Made by a program: the position numbers and the translations under genes. Below are positions 11,482 through 23,539 of a stretch of DNA of 64,000 nucleotides, piece after piece (positions within the stretch are counted from its first letter, which is position 1; each line of letters begins with the position of its first letter). Below the pieces are notes generated by a model. That model was not told where the DNA came from, ran no database searches, and worked only from the letters and a program-made list of their open reading frames with translations. This DNA is from Marchantia polymorpha subsp. ruderalis (Eukaryota; Streptophyta; Marchantiopsida; Marchantiales; Marchantiaceae): the NCBI GenBank assembly GCA_037833965.1, contig AP031351.1, positions 8,382,501-8,446,500 on the forward strand, in the 5' to 3' direction.

Positions 11482-13666
11482 AAAAGAAAGTGTAATTCTT
11501 CTATCTTGCAAGACAAAATTTAATTTTTTATCATATTATTATTGCAAATGAGCAAATCAATGTTTTTGTTAAATTTCAAAGTGAATTTCTTTTCTTACTG
11601 AGTTTTAACCAATCATACATGAGATCAAAAATTATAATATGTTTGAAATAGAATATTTGATAATCAAGATGAATGTTAATCAACACATAAGTATATACAA
11701 TTATGCATGATGTTTGGTAATATCTCCTTATGATTGAAAAATCACAATTTATAGTATATAAATAAATTTCAAATGAAGACAATGTCTCACATAATACAAA
11801 CTAAACTAGTCAAATCAATATGTACATTCTCTTTGTACAATATGTACATGTATAGTAACACTATTATGCAAGTTTCTACTAAAACTTTTCAAACCAACAA
11901 CTTTGATCAACTGGATTTAACTTAAAGTCAATTCTTTTTATCAAAACTTACAAATCTAATAAAGTGAAATCTGATGTCTATTTCAAAATTTATTCATGTT
12001 TAGGCGTTAAGCATTAATGAAATTAACAATCTGCAAATAATATGTTTCTATTTTTCATGATTATTATTCATCTATGTCAATCTTTACATCAAAAGAAAGA
12101 CAAACTTGTGAACAAAAATAAAAATAAATTTTCGGTTTAACTAATTTTGTATCACTATTTCATTTATTAGAAATATTTTTAAGAATATGATTAAAATAAT
12201 CACTATAACTAAATTTTCAATATGATATACATATTCCAAGTTCTTTTACGAAACATGACTGATTGTATGTATAACATCTAATTATACATTTTATCACATA
12301 AGGATAATTTGTAGTATGTTATGTTAATTTTTTATCCAAGATAATTGAGTTAGATAATCAATCATGATTGAGTATTCATGCTGAGTTTTATCTTCATATG
12401 AATTTTGTGAATCAATTTGTGCATGTATCTTGTTGATAAAATGATTCTTTTTCTGTTTAACTGCTTATCACCTAAATTTTTTTCATAGTTTGTATTATAA
12501 AAATGAAATAGACTGTACTGATTAGGTAATAGAAAAATTAAAATTATGGGATATCTTAGAATTAATTTTATTATTCAATGACATTTAAAAAAAATCATTA
12601 TGAACTTCACTATCAGTATTCACATATATATTGATAAAAAATAATTTAAAATAAAATAAAAATAAAATATAGTTTATCATTTATACACCAAATACATATA
12701 AATTGATTCTGTCTTTTATATTATTCAAAATAATATCAAAATTATTTTACTCTATTAGCACTTCTTTATGTCTTAGTGTGACTTACTAAAACTTTAATAC
12801 GAGTACATAATATTTGAATAAATCCAAAGAAATAATTCATTATTTGCACTATATTCTTAATCTCAAAGAATTAATATTTCCCTTTCATTAATGAATTGTC
12901 ATGTCAAATTCATTTTGAATCTTTATATATCAATAAATCGAGATTTATATAAGTAATATATATACCGTAAAAATAAGTCAAAGAAAAATTCAATTCCATC
13001 ATTACTACTTTCCCAACTCAATATGATGTTTCGTATTCAATCAAATTACTTACCTTAGTAGTCACTTGTTTTTCTAAGTTGCTCACTAGGTAGATCTTTA
13101 GATTTTAGATAGTTTCTAAGAATTTCTTCATATTATGTGAAATCTGCTTTTCGAATGGACATTGCTTAAAGTGGTGCACATTTTGATTTGGATCAAATTT
13201 TCCTAATGATAAAAGTAGGTTTTTAGGACCTCATTGGCTTTATACTTCACGTCTCCAATACCTTTTATGATCCAAATTTATCTTGTCATTTAACAAATTT
13301 TTAAAACAGACATCAATTGCACGAACTGTTCATTCATTTCGGTCCATTGAACCGAAGCTAACAGCCCATGCAAATTAGGTACAATCTCAGTTTTAAGTGC
13401 TAAAACTGTTCTAACTCTTCGCAACTACCTCTCTAGGGTTGCCCCTATATGGATCTACTTACATGTAATATGTACATTCTCTTTACCCAAATCTACACAT
13501 GACTCGCTTTAATGTGCACGGTTCTCTCAGTAGTGCTAATTGCTTGAAGATAAAGCTCAAGGCACTTGATGAGTCATCTATTCTATTCCTGGTTGCTTGG
13601 GCATGATGACAAGCAGCCCATCCATCTATCACATGTTCTATTCCATTCCCTACTGCTTCGGCAGAA
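10277..13666. other. Duplicated edge plus long AT-rich spacer between units A and B
   Basis: About 10440-11280 is paralogous to about 24080-24790, including a short conserved plus-strand frame (SSGSDNVRHDKA here, SSGRDNVRHDKA there) that I cannot assign. The rest is very AT-rich. About 12000-13660 resembles the F-box downstream flanks at 1380-1920 and 18600-20060. No gene is supported. Confidence 0.55.
11446..11478. repeat. (TA)n microsatellite
   Basis: An uninterrupted run of about 16 TA dinucleotides in an AT-rich spacer. Confidence 0.95.
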
Positions 13667-15621
13667 TCATGACACCATCCATCGATTCCTTGTTCTACAG
13701 TATTTCATTACCGTTGCGGCATAACGCACCCCATCATAGCGCAACCAATTCTTCGGCATGATCACAACACCATCCAACCACAAACCGCGTTTCCAATAAC
13801 GGCTTTTAGTATGGACAAGACTGTAATCCAATTTAACTCGACCCATTCCGGAGTCTTCTTCTCCCTCTTCTACAGTAAAATCTCCAACATAATACTCGTT
13901 CCAGTCAGTGTCTGCTTCTTCTTGATCTTCGTCATCGGATGAATGCTTAGCTTCTGATGAAGATTGGCAATCTGGAAAAAAACCGTATGTCTCAACAGTT
14001 ACATGATCATTGACTGACATCGCAAACTCAATTGGCAGTTTACCCCAGCCTCGTGTAAACCCACTCGACGTCTTATCCAAAGCAAACCTCCACGAGAGAG
14101 TGTACGTGCCGACTGGTAGGGAACACTCCATGCTCCCCTTAACACTCAAAAAGCAGACAGCGTTGAGATACGCCGATTTGTCGTAACTGCATTGTAATAA
14201 AATTTCAGTCAGTCCGAACCTCATTCGCCCAAAAAAGCCTCCCGTTCAGGCCAATCTCATCAAACTGGATGGGTGCTTACAAACTTCCTCTGCTCGGATC
14301 ACACATCTTGGCTTGAACTATCGTGATGCATGGTGGTTCAATCTTGAATAGGATTGTACCATGTCCTATGATTTACGATGTTTGATGCAGAACGTACGAC
14401 CACAGTTCAATTTAAAATGGTGTGCAGTGTTCTTTACTATGTGGGAAAACTGAAACTTGGACAAATATTCAAGGATCCATTGATTTCAAGTGGGAGACTT
14501 TGGGCCCACAAACACTTGAACTTTGTTCAATCAAAGTTCAATCGCAAGTTTACCTGGAACCACCTCGCTGAAGCCAATGCCATTCTCTATCAGAACCCCC
14601 CAGAATGTCCAGGGCTTCAGCGCCTTGACCTCGACAAACTCCTGCAGGCGACCTCAATAGCCAATAGAACTGAAAAAAAATATCAGAATGATATTGTTAG
14701 TTCCTTGAGACATGGCAAAATTGCACACAGTAAGAATAAGACGACAAGCTTATCAGCATCTCCATTCGACTCCAAGTAGAAATGCACGAGATATCGAGAA
14801 AGATGAGATGCCTTGCTAAGTCAAACAAAGAATTGGGGCAGAGATCAAACAAACACTAAAATATTAACAGTTTTGAACAATGAGCGGCAATATTGATGGT
14901 TTGTCAACAAAGACAAATCAATAACTCTCGGCATTCACAAAGAAAGTTCAGAACAGAATTTTAATTGTGAGGATGTAGTCATATTAGTGAGTGATGAGTG
15001 CTGCACTGAAGCAACATCAGGCGGTGTGATGAATCCCTACTACAAAATTCGCAATAGTACAAGATGACCTTGGTACAAATTATCTACATAAAAAATTACC
15101 TTCACAGATACAGCTATCAGAGACCATAAGGGTAAAGTGAAGAGGCTTTTAATGTAGTAAAGTTAATCACTTGTGTTAATTAACACTTATGCTCACCACA
15201 ATCAGCAATATCAAATAATATTGAAACAAAAGTAAAGACGATTTTCCAATTATACGTTGGACTGGGAAAGGAATTCAACCTCGTGACCATGAAGAGGGAT
15301 CTTGCTGCAGAGATAATCGAAGATTTTTTTTTTGGAATCAAAGGCGCGTGCACCGTCCTTTGCCTTTGCAAGAACTTCAGTATAATCTTTCGGCAACTTG
15401 GCTTGCCAGACAACATCCGAAAGAGATGCACCTCGCAACACGCGATTAGTGCAAGCCAACATGGCTATGTCTCTGGGAGAAAGGAAGCAGAGGACATGTG
15501 CTATACAGGACTCGGGCAAATCTTCAAATCCAGTGTCACCCAATTGCAAGTCGCAAGCTCCCGGATCAAACTTGACTTCACTTGGAGCACAGGTGCTCAT
15601 AGGCTTCATGACCCCGTCCAT
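13667..15621 (-). CDS. F-box/PP2 (phloem protein 2-like) protein, copy B
   Basis: Same architecture as copy A, with exons 15621-15280, 14669-14554 and 14186-13667 (342+116+520 nt, 325 aa, all phases close). The F-box reads GFEDLPESCIAHVLCFLSPR at residues 31-50. Exon 2 is one codon shorter and has drifted at conserved PP2 positions: copies A and C have ALDVVWGSDKRYWHW or a near match, but B reads ALDILGGSDREWHW. In exon 3, VCFLSVKG replaces VCWLSVKG. The acidic insert is expanded (SSDDEDQEEADTDW). The carboxyl end runs beyond the PP2 core (VIMPKNWLRYDG and on to RNRWMVS). The changes at otherwise conserved aromatic residues suggest a diverged or relaxed copy, but the frame is fully open. Its upstream regulatory segment is separated from it by a 1.5-kb insertion of NTH1-flank sequence. 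Confidence 0.85.
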
Positions 15622-15785
15622 CAGTCTCCTCGGCGGTGTTCTCCAACAACAATCGCACAGAATCTCTTGGTCAAAAGTGATGAAGATTGTCTATTTCCAC
15701 ACGATGAAGTTCGCGAATGGCTCCTTCTACTCGTCAAGTACATTACCTCCTAATATCTATAAGGAAAATCATCAAAATCTAACAT

Positions 15786-17530
15786 TACTTGGGAGGTTTG
15801 CAGTGTTGGGAACTCAGATCCGCAACTGTAAATTTCTGCACTCCATTAAGCAGTGTGAATCTGTCCTTGCTATTGACCCATGACTAGGTCGGAATGAGAC
15901 GTTAAACAGCAAATCCTACCTCCTGTAGAAAGGAAACAAGAAAAAGTTCAGCCCATTGGAATTCATGCTTCCTAGCTAGAACTCAAGATATACTACACAT
16001 CTGCAAAAGGCACCGTCAGGGGAATCTTCCGCGTTAGGTCTTTACTTTACCTGTGACTTTTTCTCATCTTTGTCATCATAGGCGACAACTATAGATGTTG
16101 TTATTCGTCTTCGTTGAAATGTCTTAACTACTGATCAGCAACAAGTACCAAAACGAGATCTCGTCGAGTTCAAGAGTTGAAAATCGACCAACACCATCAC
16201 TGCCCTACGGAGATGAACCGGGGAAAGGAAAAGCTTAACGATGCATTGAAATATTAAATACGCCTGCCGAAACAATAACATGTGACGAAAAACGGTGCGA
16301 ACAAGTCAAAACATGAAATTGCAATTACACAACTATTTCACAACTTGTAAAATACAACTCTGTGAGTGCAAAATGGCCAGCAGTATTAAAAGCCTACGGT
16401 CAGAAGCCATATCTGTTTGTCATTGTAAAGGACAGCTATTTCGGTTGTAATTCAGAGTATAGATGTCCCAAAACACAGTGTCTAATTCTAGTTTTGTCTA
16501 TAATGTATTCACGACAGATATGATCCACACTCCACATAAGCTTTCGATCAGTGCTATTATAGATTCAGTAATCATAATAATATACTGAGTAACTGCGAGC
16601 TTCATCGTGCTAGCTAGATTGGATGAAATGAACACATTGAACTCAAGATAAATCCGCTACCACCTCCTTAAAGCATTAAATTAATGAATAGTCATGGAAT
16701 ATTTCCATGATAGCAGTTTGCATTTCACATTAAATATAATTAGACATTCAGATTTCACTAAGACCACACACCAAGAAAGATTCACACATCTGTACTGATA
16801 AGAATCCACTTCTTTCCAATTTGCACACAAATGACAAGCAACTGCACACGATTATAATCTCATGAATGAAATTTGAATCTACATTCCTCTAAACGCACCA
16901 CAACTGCTACAAAACGAAGTTCAGAGAACATTTACCAGCACTGCTGAAGGTGCTAGAAGTAGGAGTAGTCATCCGGAGAAACGATCGAGAAAGCATGAAA
17001 TGGCAATGAGTCGAAGATGACCCTCGTCACACTTCTGCAGTTGGTATATTCAACCCCAAATCCTGAACAGACGGCAGTAACTTAGGTGAAGAAATACGCA
17101 GCTATCCCCTCGGGCGATTGAAAGTGCATCAGCTCAGCGTCAGAATGCGACGAAGCTCTTAAGAATCATCATAGTGAAAATCTCCTTGACCGTGATTACG
17201 CAGCGTAACTCAAGTGAGGACATCCCAAACGGGGGAGGAAAATTGAAGGCAGAAGCTTGCGATAAATTTTGTGACTCTCCTAGCCAGCAGGATCTTGAGG
17301 CCCGTGTAGAAATATTGCGTTAGGGAACTTCCTCCAGTTCGAGCCCCCGGAACGCAGTAAGAGTGATATAATTATCAGTAGAGAATCTATCAATGAATTA
17401 GTACAAATTACAAGGAGTTTGTAGTGTTGGGAACTCAGATCCGCAATATTAAATTATTGCACTCCAGTGTGAATTAAGCAGTGTGAATCAGTCCTTGCTA
17501 TTGACCCATGACTAAGTCGGAATGAGACGT
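15786..17530. repeat. Inserted NTH1-flank segment bounded by about 115-bp direct repeats
   Basis: 15786-15901 and 17414-17530 are copies of the same F-box upstream sequence; the single-copy equivalent in unit A is about 4029-4140. Between them, 15902-17412 matches the NTH1-like region at about 7281-9200, with an internal deletion (unit A 7447-7888 is missing). The boundary falls right after GAGACG at 15901. This is a duplication/insertion junction, not a gene. Confidence 0.7.
15902..16075 (-). pseudogene. NTH1-like pseudogene fragment, copy B
   Basis: Matches the part of the copy A pseudogene around its FAVLVKALL exon and the adjacent intron, then breaks where unit A has the WEEIQDGIR exon (deleted here). 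The acceptor region differs (CCTGTAGAAAGG versus CCTGTGGAAAGG) and the exon is further damaged. Only a small relic remains; the HhH and Fe-S exons are absent from unit B. Confidence 0.6.
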
Positions 17531-20060
17531 GCTACGGTACAATTGCAGACATTCAGAATGCGCATTTAGAATCCTGAAAGGTGGACTGTTGTGGAACCGG
17601 ACATACCGAAAATTCACAAGGTTTGGTGTAATTGCCGATGCTCTGAACACCTATCTCTCTTAGTAAGGACTCCAAAGAAGAACAACATTCAATTCTTCCT
17701 CCATTCGCAATCTCAGACTTCAAATAGGATCAGCACAGTTGATGCTAAGCAAGCAAGTCTTTGAGAGTAATTTCCTCGCACCTCTGCCACCAATGTCTCA
17801 CACGCCAAGAAAGTCAACGCGACCGCTGAAAACCTCGAGAGGACGAGATAATGCATAGAGAGAAGATTTGCACAAAGCCACTTAAGACTCAAAGAAGTAC
17901 ATGTTGAGTTTACGCGAGGTTTTGCTGTTCGTTACACTGAGACAAGATGGGGATATTTGCGTATGACATTTTGTGTCCCATTTTCTTCCACCTCCTTTCA
18001 AACATGCAAATGAAAGAAACGAAAATACTACATTGGAAAGCAGTAATATCACTAACATTCGATAAGATATTACTGCTTTGCTTTGCTTTCCACTGTAGTA
18101 TATTTTAAATTTACACTAAATAAATATATTTATATATTATATTAACAATAAATATAGGGAATGTTTAGTTATACTTCGGTTTGGGTTACTTACCATTCAC
18201 ACTACTATACTATACATAACAAATCTGTGTGATCAATCAAAACTATGTTTTCTAGAACTATTTGATACAGTGAACACAAAGAAAGTGTTAGAAGTAATGT
18301 AGCATGGGAACATTAACCTAACGTGAAGGATAATTAGCCATTCACTAAATATACTACATTATATTTATGATATATTTACTTTTTTGACATTGATTATTTT
18401 CTGAGCAATGGAAATAGTATGAGTAAAAGAATAGTATCAAAATTTAGAGAAATTTATATTGTTGTCTCAATATGATAATTGCTCAATGTAATATTAAAAC
18501 GAAATTCATGTAAAATAATTACATATAGTAGACATCGAGAAAAGAAGATTAGCATGGCATCTGCAGATCGAGAAATGGTACAAAATATAGATTAGAGAAA
18601 AGTATGTGTCCATTGATAGTATTATTAATGTATCAAATTCATATAATTCTACTAATATATAATAAAAGTGATGCATTCTTTACTTGACTTTAAATTTGAA
18701 GAATTGGATTGTTGTAGGTACAAATTTCATTCATAACATCATATGAATGATTACTCATTTTTTCATACATAAGTGATTGATTCCTACGGATTATATTCAA
18801 CGAATGATGAGATTGAATTCAAATGATGAGATATATTCGGAATTATTTGTATTTTTCATTAATTCCCAAAAAATCATTATAAACTTCACGATCAGTAATC
18901 AAATATCTAATTATGAATTATTGATTGAAACATAATTTTTTATACTCTGAATATTTAATATGGTTTATCAATTTTTTTAATCATAAATTTATTTTTATTT
19001 CTTAAAAGTTATATATTTCAAATTTACATGTAAAGTATGTTAGACTCTACTAACATTTCTTTATGTCTTAGTGTGACTTATAAGAACTTTAAAACGAGTA
19101 CATAATATCTGCATAAATCCCAATTATAATTTGCTTCATATTATATATATATATATATTTATATATTTAAAAAAAATTTCAATAAGTTAAATTCATAAAT
19201 GAACTATCATCTTGAATATCAATAAATTGAGATTTATTTTAGTTTTATTTATATAACACGAAAAAGTAAGGTCGAAGCAAAATTTATCCAAATCAACTTT
19301 ATGTTTCATATTAAAAAACATTACTTACCCTACCAACCATTTATTTTCCTGAATAACTAACTTATAGCTGCTCACCACATAAATATTTGATTTTAGACAT
19401 TTTCCAATAATCTCCTCATATTACATGAAATCTGCTTGCTGAGTGTACCTTGTTCAGAATTTTGCACATTTTGATGTCGAACTCATTATCCTTAAGTCAA
19501 AAATATATATTGATGACCTCATTGGCATTAGGCTTCATGTCTCCATTGCCTTCTTTAATCCAACATTTTTATTTTTATTTAACAAATTTTTTAAACAAAC
19601 ATTAGTTACACAAGCTGTGAATATTATCAATAATATAATTTTAACTTCACTATTACAAGACACGTCTATAGATGTCACTGCATCTCTGAATATTTACTTA
19701 GGTCCACCAAACCTAAACTCAGAGCCCATGCGAACAAAGTACAATCTCAGTTATAATTGCTAAACCTGTTCTATTTCTTCGCAACTACCTCTCTAAGGGT
19801 TGCCCCTACATGAATCCACTTACATGTACTATGTACTTTCTCTGTAACAATATCTACACATGGCTCGCAAAAACGCACTAGGACTAATGTGCAATTTTGT
19901 GGTAGTTTGCCAATTGCTTTAAGATAAAGGTCAAGGCACTTCATAAGTTATCTATTCTATTCCTGGTTGCTTGGGCATGCCAACGAAGTCATCCATCCAT
20001 TCCTTGTTCTATCTATTCCACTCCCAGTAGCTACGGCAGAACGCAACCAATCCTTCCTTG
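17531..20060. other. Displaced F-box upstream segment plus AT-rich spacer between units B and C
   Basis: 17531-17880 is the distal F-box upstream region, but it has lost the GC-rich palindrome present in A and C. From about 18600 the sequence aligns with the F-box downstream flank of unit C. AT-rich; no gene supported. The plus-strand frame at 19443-19763 is AT-biased and has no family features. Confidence 0.5.
18027..18101. repeat. Imperfect hairpin (about 25-bp arms)
   Basis: The left arm reads ACTACATTGGAAAGCAGTAA and on to 18050. The right arm (18066-18101) is its reverse complement apart from a 10-nt GCTTTGCTTT expansion and one mismatch. No target duplication was identified, so it may be a small foldback element or a local inversion. 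Confidence 0.6.
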
Positions 20061-21931
20061 CTACTTCGGCATAATCACAACACCATCCAACCACAAACCG
20101 CTTTTCCAATTACCCCCTCTAGTTTCGACAAGACTGTATTGCAGTTTAACTCGACCTAGTCCGGAGTCTTTTTCTCCCTCTTCTACAGAGAAATCTCCAA
20201 CATATAACTTCTTCCAGGCAGTGTCTACTTCTTCTACATATTCGTCACCGGATGGATCCTCAGCTTCTGATGAGGATTGGCCATTTTTCAAAAAAACCAA
20301 TTTATGAACAGTCTCGTGATCATTGACTGACATCGCTAACTCAATCGGCAAGGCAAACCCCCACACACTCTGCTCCAACGCAAACCTCCATGAGAGAGTG
20401 TACCTGCCGACTGGTAGGGAACACTCCATGCTCCCCTTAACATGCAACCAGCAGACTTGTTTGAGATACGCCGATTTGTCGTAGCTGCATTAAAATAAAA
20501 ATTTCAGTCAGTCCGAACCTCCTTCGTCCAAAAGAGCCTCCCGGTCAGGACAATCTCACTCAACTGAGTGAGTTCTTACGGACTTCCTCTGTTCGGATAT
20601 AAGACATCTTGGCTTGAACTGTCGTGATTCATGGTGGTTCAATCTTGGATGGGATTGTTCCATGTCCTATGATTTACGATGTTTGATGCAAAACGTACGA
20701 ACACACTTCAAATTACAATGGTGTGCAGTGTTCTTTACTATGTGGGAAAGCTGAAACTTGGGCAAATATCCAAGGATCCGTATATTCAAAGTGGGAGACT
20801 TTGGGCCCACAGTTGCTCGTTAATTGACAAAGTTCCATCGCAAGTGTACCTGGAACCACGTCGATTACGCCAATGCCAGTATCTCCGATCAGAACCCCAT
20901 ACGACATCTAGGGCTTCAGCGCCTTGACTTCGATAAACTACTGCACGCGATCTCGATAGCCAATAGAACTGAACAAAAATATCAAAATGATATTCTTAGT
21001 TTCTTGAGACATGGCAAAATTGCACACAGTAAGAATTAGACGAACAGCTTATCAGCATCTCCATATGACTCCAAGCAGAAGTGCACGAGATATCGAGAAA
21101 GAGGAGATGCCTTACTAAGTCAACAAAGAATCGTGGGCAGAGATCAAACCAACACTAAAAAATTTACAGTTTTAACCAACGAGTGGCGATTATCGATGGT
21201 TTGTCGACAAAGACATCAGAAAGCTGACAAAACAATAACTCTCGGCATTCAAAGAGAAAGTTCAGAACAAAATTTCGATTGTGAGGACGCTGTCATATAA
21301 GTGAGTGATGAGTGCTGCACTGAAGCAACAACAGGCGGTGTCATGAAACCCTTGTACAAAATTCCCATAAGTACAAGATGACCTTCGTACAAACTATATA
21401 CATCGAAAATCACCTTCACAGATACAGCTATCAGATACCATAAGGGACAAGTGAAAAGGTTTCTAATGTAGTAAAGTTATTCACTTGAAGCCAAAACTCA
21501 TGCCCACGACAATTAGGAATATAAAATAATATTACATCAAAGTTTAGACGATTTTGCATTTCTACGTTGGTCTGGGTAAGGAACTCAACCTCGTGACCAC
21601 GAAGAGGGACATTGCTGCAGAGATAATCGAAGATTTGTTTCTTAGTATCGAAGGCGCGTGCGCCGTCCTTTGCCTTTGCAAGAACTTCAGTATAATCTCT
21701 CGGCAACTTGGCTTGCCAGACAACATCCGAAAGAGATGCACCTCGGAACGTGCGATTAGTGCAAGCCGATATGGCTATGTCTCTGGGAGAAAGGAAGCAG
21801 AGGACATGTGCTATACAGGACTCGGGCAATTCTTCAAATCCAATGCCACTCAACTGCAAGTCGCATGCTGCATTATCAAACTTCAGTTCACTTTCGGCAC
21901 AGTTACCCATGGGCTTCATGACCCCGCCCAT
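20061..21931 (-). CDS. F-box/PP2 (phloem protein 2-like) protein, copy C
   Basis: Exons 21931-21590, 20968-20850 and 20484-20061 (342+119+424 nt, 294 aa, phases close). F-box residues 31-50 are GFEELPESCIAHVLCFLSPR. PP2 motifs: FYWLSRS, ALDVVWGSDRRYWHW, YLKQVCWLHVKG, SGLWLDGVVIMPK, then stop. The stop directly after MPK is where PP2 proteins usually end; copies A and B read through this point. At this position C has TAG where A has CAG. The loop after RFALEQ is shorter than in A and B. The F-box exon is very close to B (ARAFDTKKQIFDYLC versus ARAFDSKKKIFDYLC). Likely an SCF substrate receptor; the target is not inferable. Confidence 0.88.
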
Positions 21932-22640
21932 CAGGCTCCTCCTCGGTGTTCTTCAACAACAACACCACGGAATCTCCTGGTCAGAAGTGATGAAGATTGT
22001 CTATTTTCGCACGAGCAAGTTTGCGAATGGCTCCTTCTACTCGTCAAGTATAATACCTCCTAATATCTGTACGGAACGTAATCAAAATCTAATATTACGT
22101 GGGAAGTTTGTTATGTTGGGAACTCAGATCCGCAACTGTAAATGCCTGCACTCCATTAAGCAGTATGAATCTCTCCCTGCTATTGGCCCATGACTAGGTT
22201 GAAATTAGACGTGCTCCGGTACAATGGTAGACATTCAGAATGCACATTCAGAATCCTGACAGGTGGAGTGTTGTGGAACCAGACATACCGAAAATTCACA
22301 AGGTTTGGTACGATTGCCGATGCTCTGAACACCTATGTCTCTCACTGCGGACTACGAAGAAGAAAAACATTAGAATCTTCCTCCATTCGCGATCTCAGGC
22401 TTCAAATTGGACCAACACAGTCGATGCTGAGCAAGCAGGTCTTCGAGAGTAATTTCCTCGCATTTCTGCCACAAATGTCTCCCAGGGCAAACAATGTCGA
22501 CGTTCGCCTCTGACTCCGCTGAGAACCTCGAGGTGCGAGATCTCATGCATAGAGAAGATCCTACGTAACCAACGTGGCCAGGCGCGCACGGGAGCCCGCC
22601 ACGTAGACTCCTTCATTGACAGATGTCAACTAATTTTTTA
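21932..22640 (-). promoter_or_regulatory. Upstream region of F-box copy C with G-box/ABRE-like palindrome
   Basis: Collinear with 3834-4520. The GC-rich palindrome is conserved at about 22560-22608 (ACGTGGC and GCCACGT arms), about 640 bp upstream of the ATG, as in copy A. Copy B has lost it. The element identity rests on sequence match to known ABRE/G-box cores; function is inferred. Confidence 0.4.
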
Positions 22641-23200
22641 CCGTGTTTTTTAATTGCGCGGTTTGGCTGTTCTTTACAGTTACCCAAGATGGGGCATATT
22701 CGCGGATCGCAATTTTTTCCCCATTTTCTTTCGAAGAAGGGAATAAAAGAAAAAAAAAATATCAATTGAAAAATATAATAAAAATATTTTGTCACTTGGA
22801 ACAAGTAAGATATTTAGAATAAATGGATATATTATATAGAAAATAAGCATTAATAGATGCAGTCTATCATAATGAACAACTACAAGATGATATATATGTA
22901 CTATGTGTATACGATTGTTGTACTTTTTATGACATTGATTATTATTTTCTGAGCAATGATAATATAACCTGTAAAAAAATTATATGATTATTCAAAAAAA
23001 CTCATATTGTTCTCTCAATATGATGATTGCTCAATGGGGTTAGGCCTGCACTGTGACGAAATTGGGGAGAAACGCCCTCTCTTACATAGAAAGTGCAACA
23101 TTTGCACGTACCTTCAAATCCTGATACTGAGCAGTCACAAATTGGCCTCGAATTTTGATGTTTGCTTCCGTGTTCTCTTTCCGCTTGCTGTAACTGGGAC

Positions 23201-23427
23201 TCAGCTTTCCTCCACAGCGTGAATGTCCACATTTGTTGTAATGTAAGTTCTTTTTGGGCTGTTCTTGTCCCTTTTACTGGGAAGAGGCATGAGAGCTTTC
23301 GTTCTCATGGGTGCAAGACTTTTACTTGAGCTCTTTATAGGCTCCTTAAAAACAGCGGGGCAAAGCTGGTTGATGAGACAGTCCGTACAAGGAGGTCTTA
23401 GAGGGGTACATACAGTTTGGCCAAAAC
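23201..23427 (-). pseudogene. NTH1-like pseudogene fragment (Fe-S exon), copy C
   Basis: Paralogous to the last exon of the copy A pseudogene. It has VGFGQTVCTPLRP and the full C-x6-C-x2-C-x5-C cysteine set, then an early stop after VEES, where copy A continues to DFANL-type residues. The upstream exons (HhH, catalytic Asp) are missing: at about 23540 the sequence jumps to NTH1 intron/flank material. It cannot encode an active glycosylase. Confidence 0.75.
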
Positions 23428-23539
23428 CCACCTGCGTTTGCGGAAAAAATGAGCTGTTAAATATAGTTCGTGGGATAAAACATATCTGGAGATTCAAAAA
23501 ATATAAAAATCTGAACATCCCTTCTTTCGATTGAAATAA

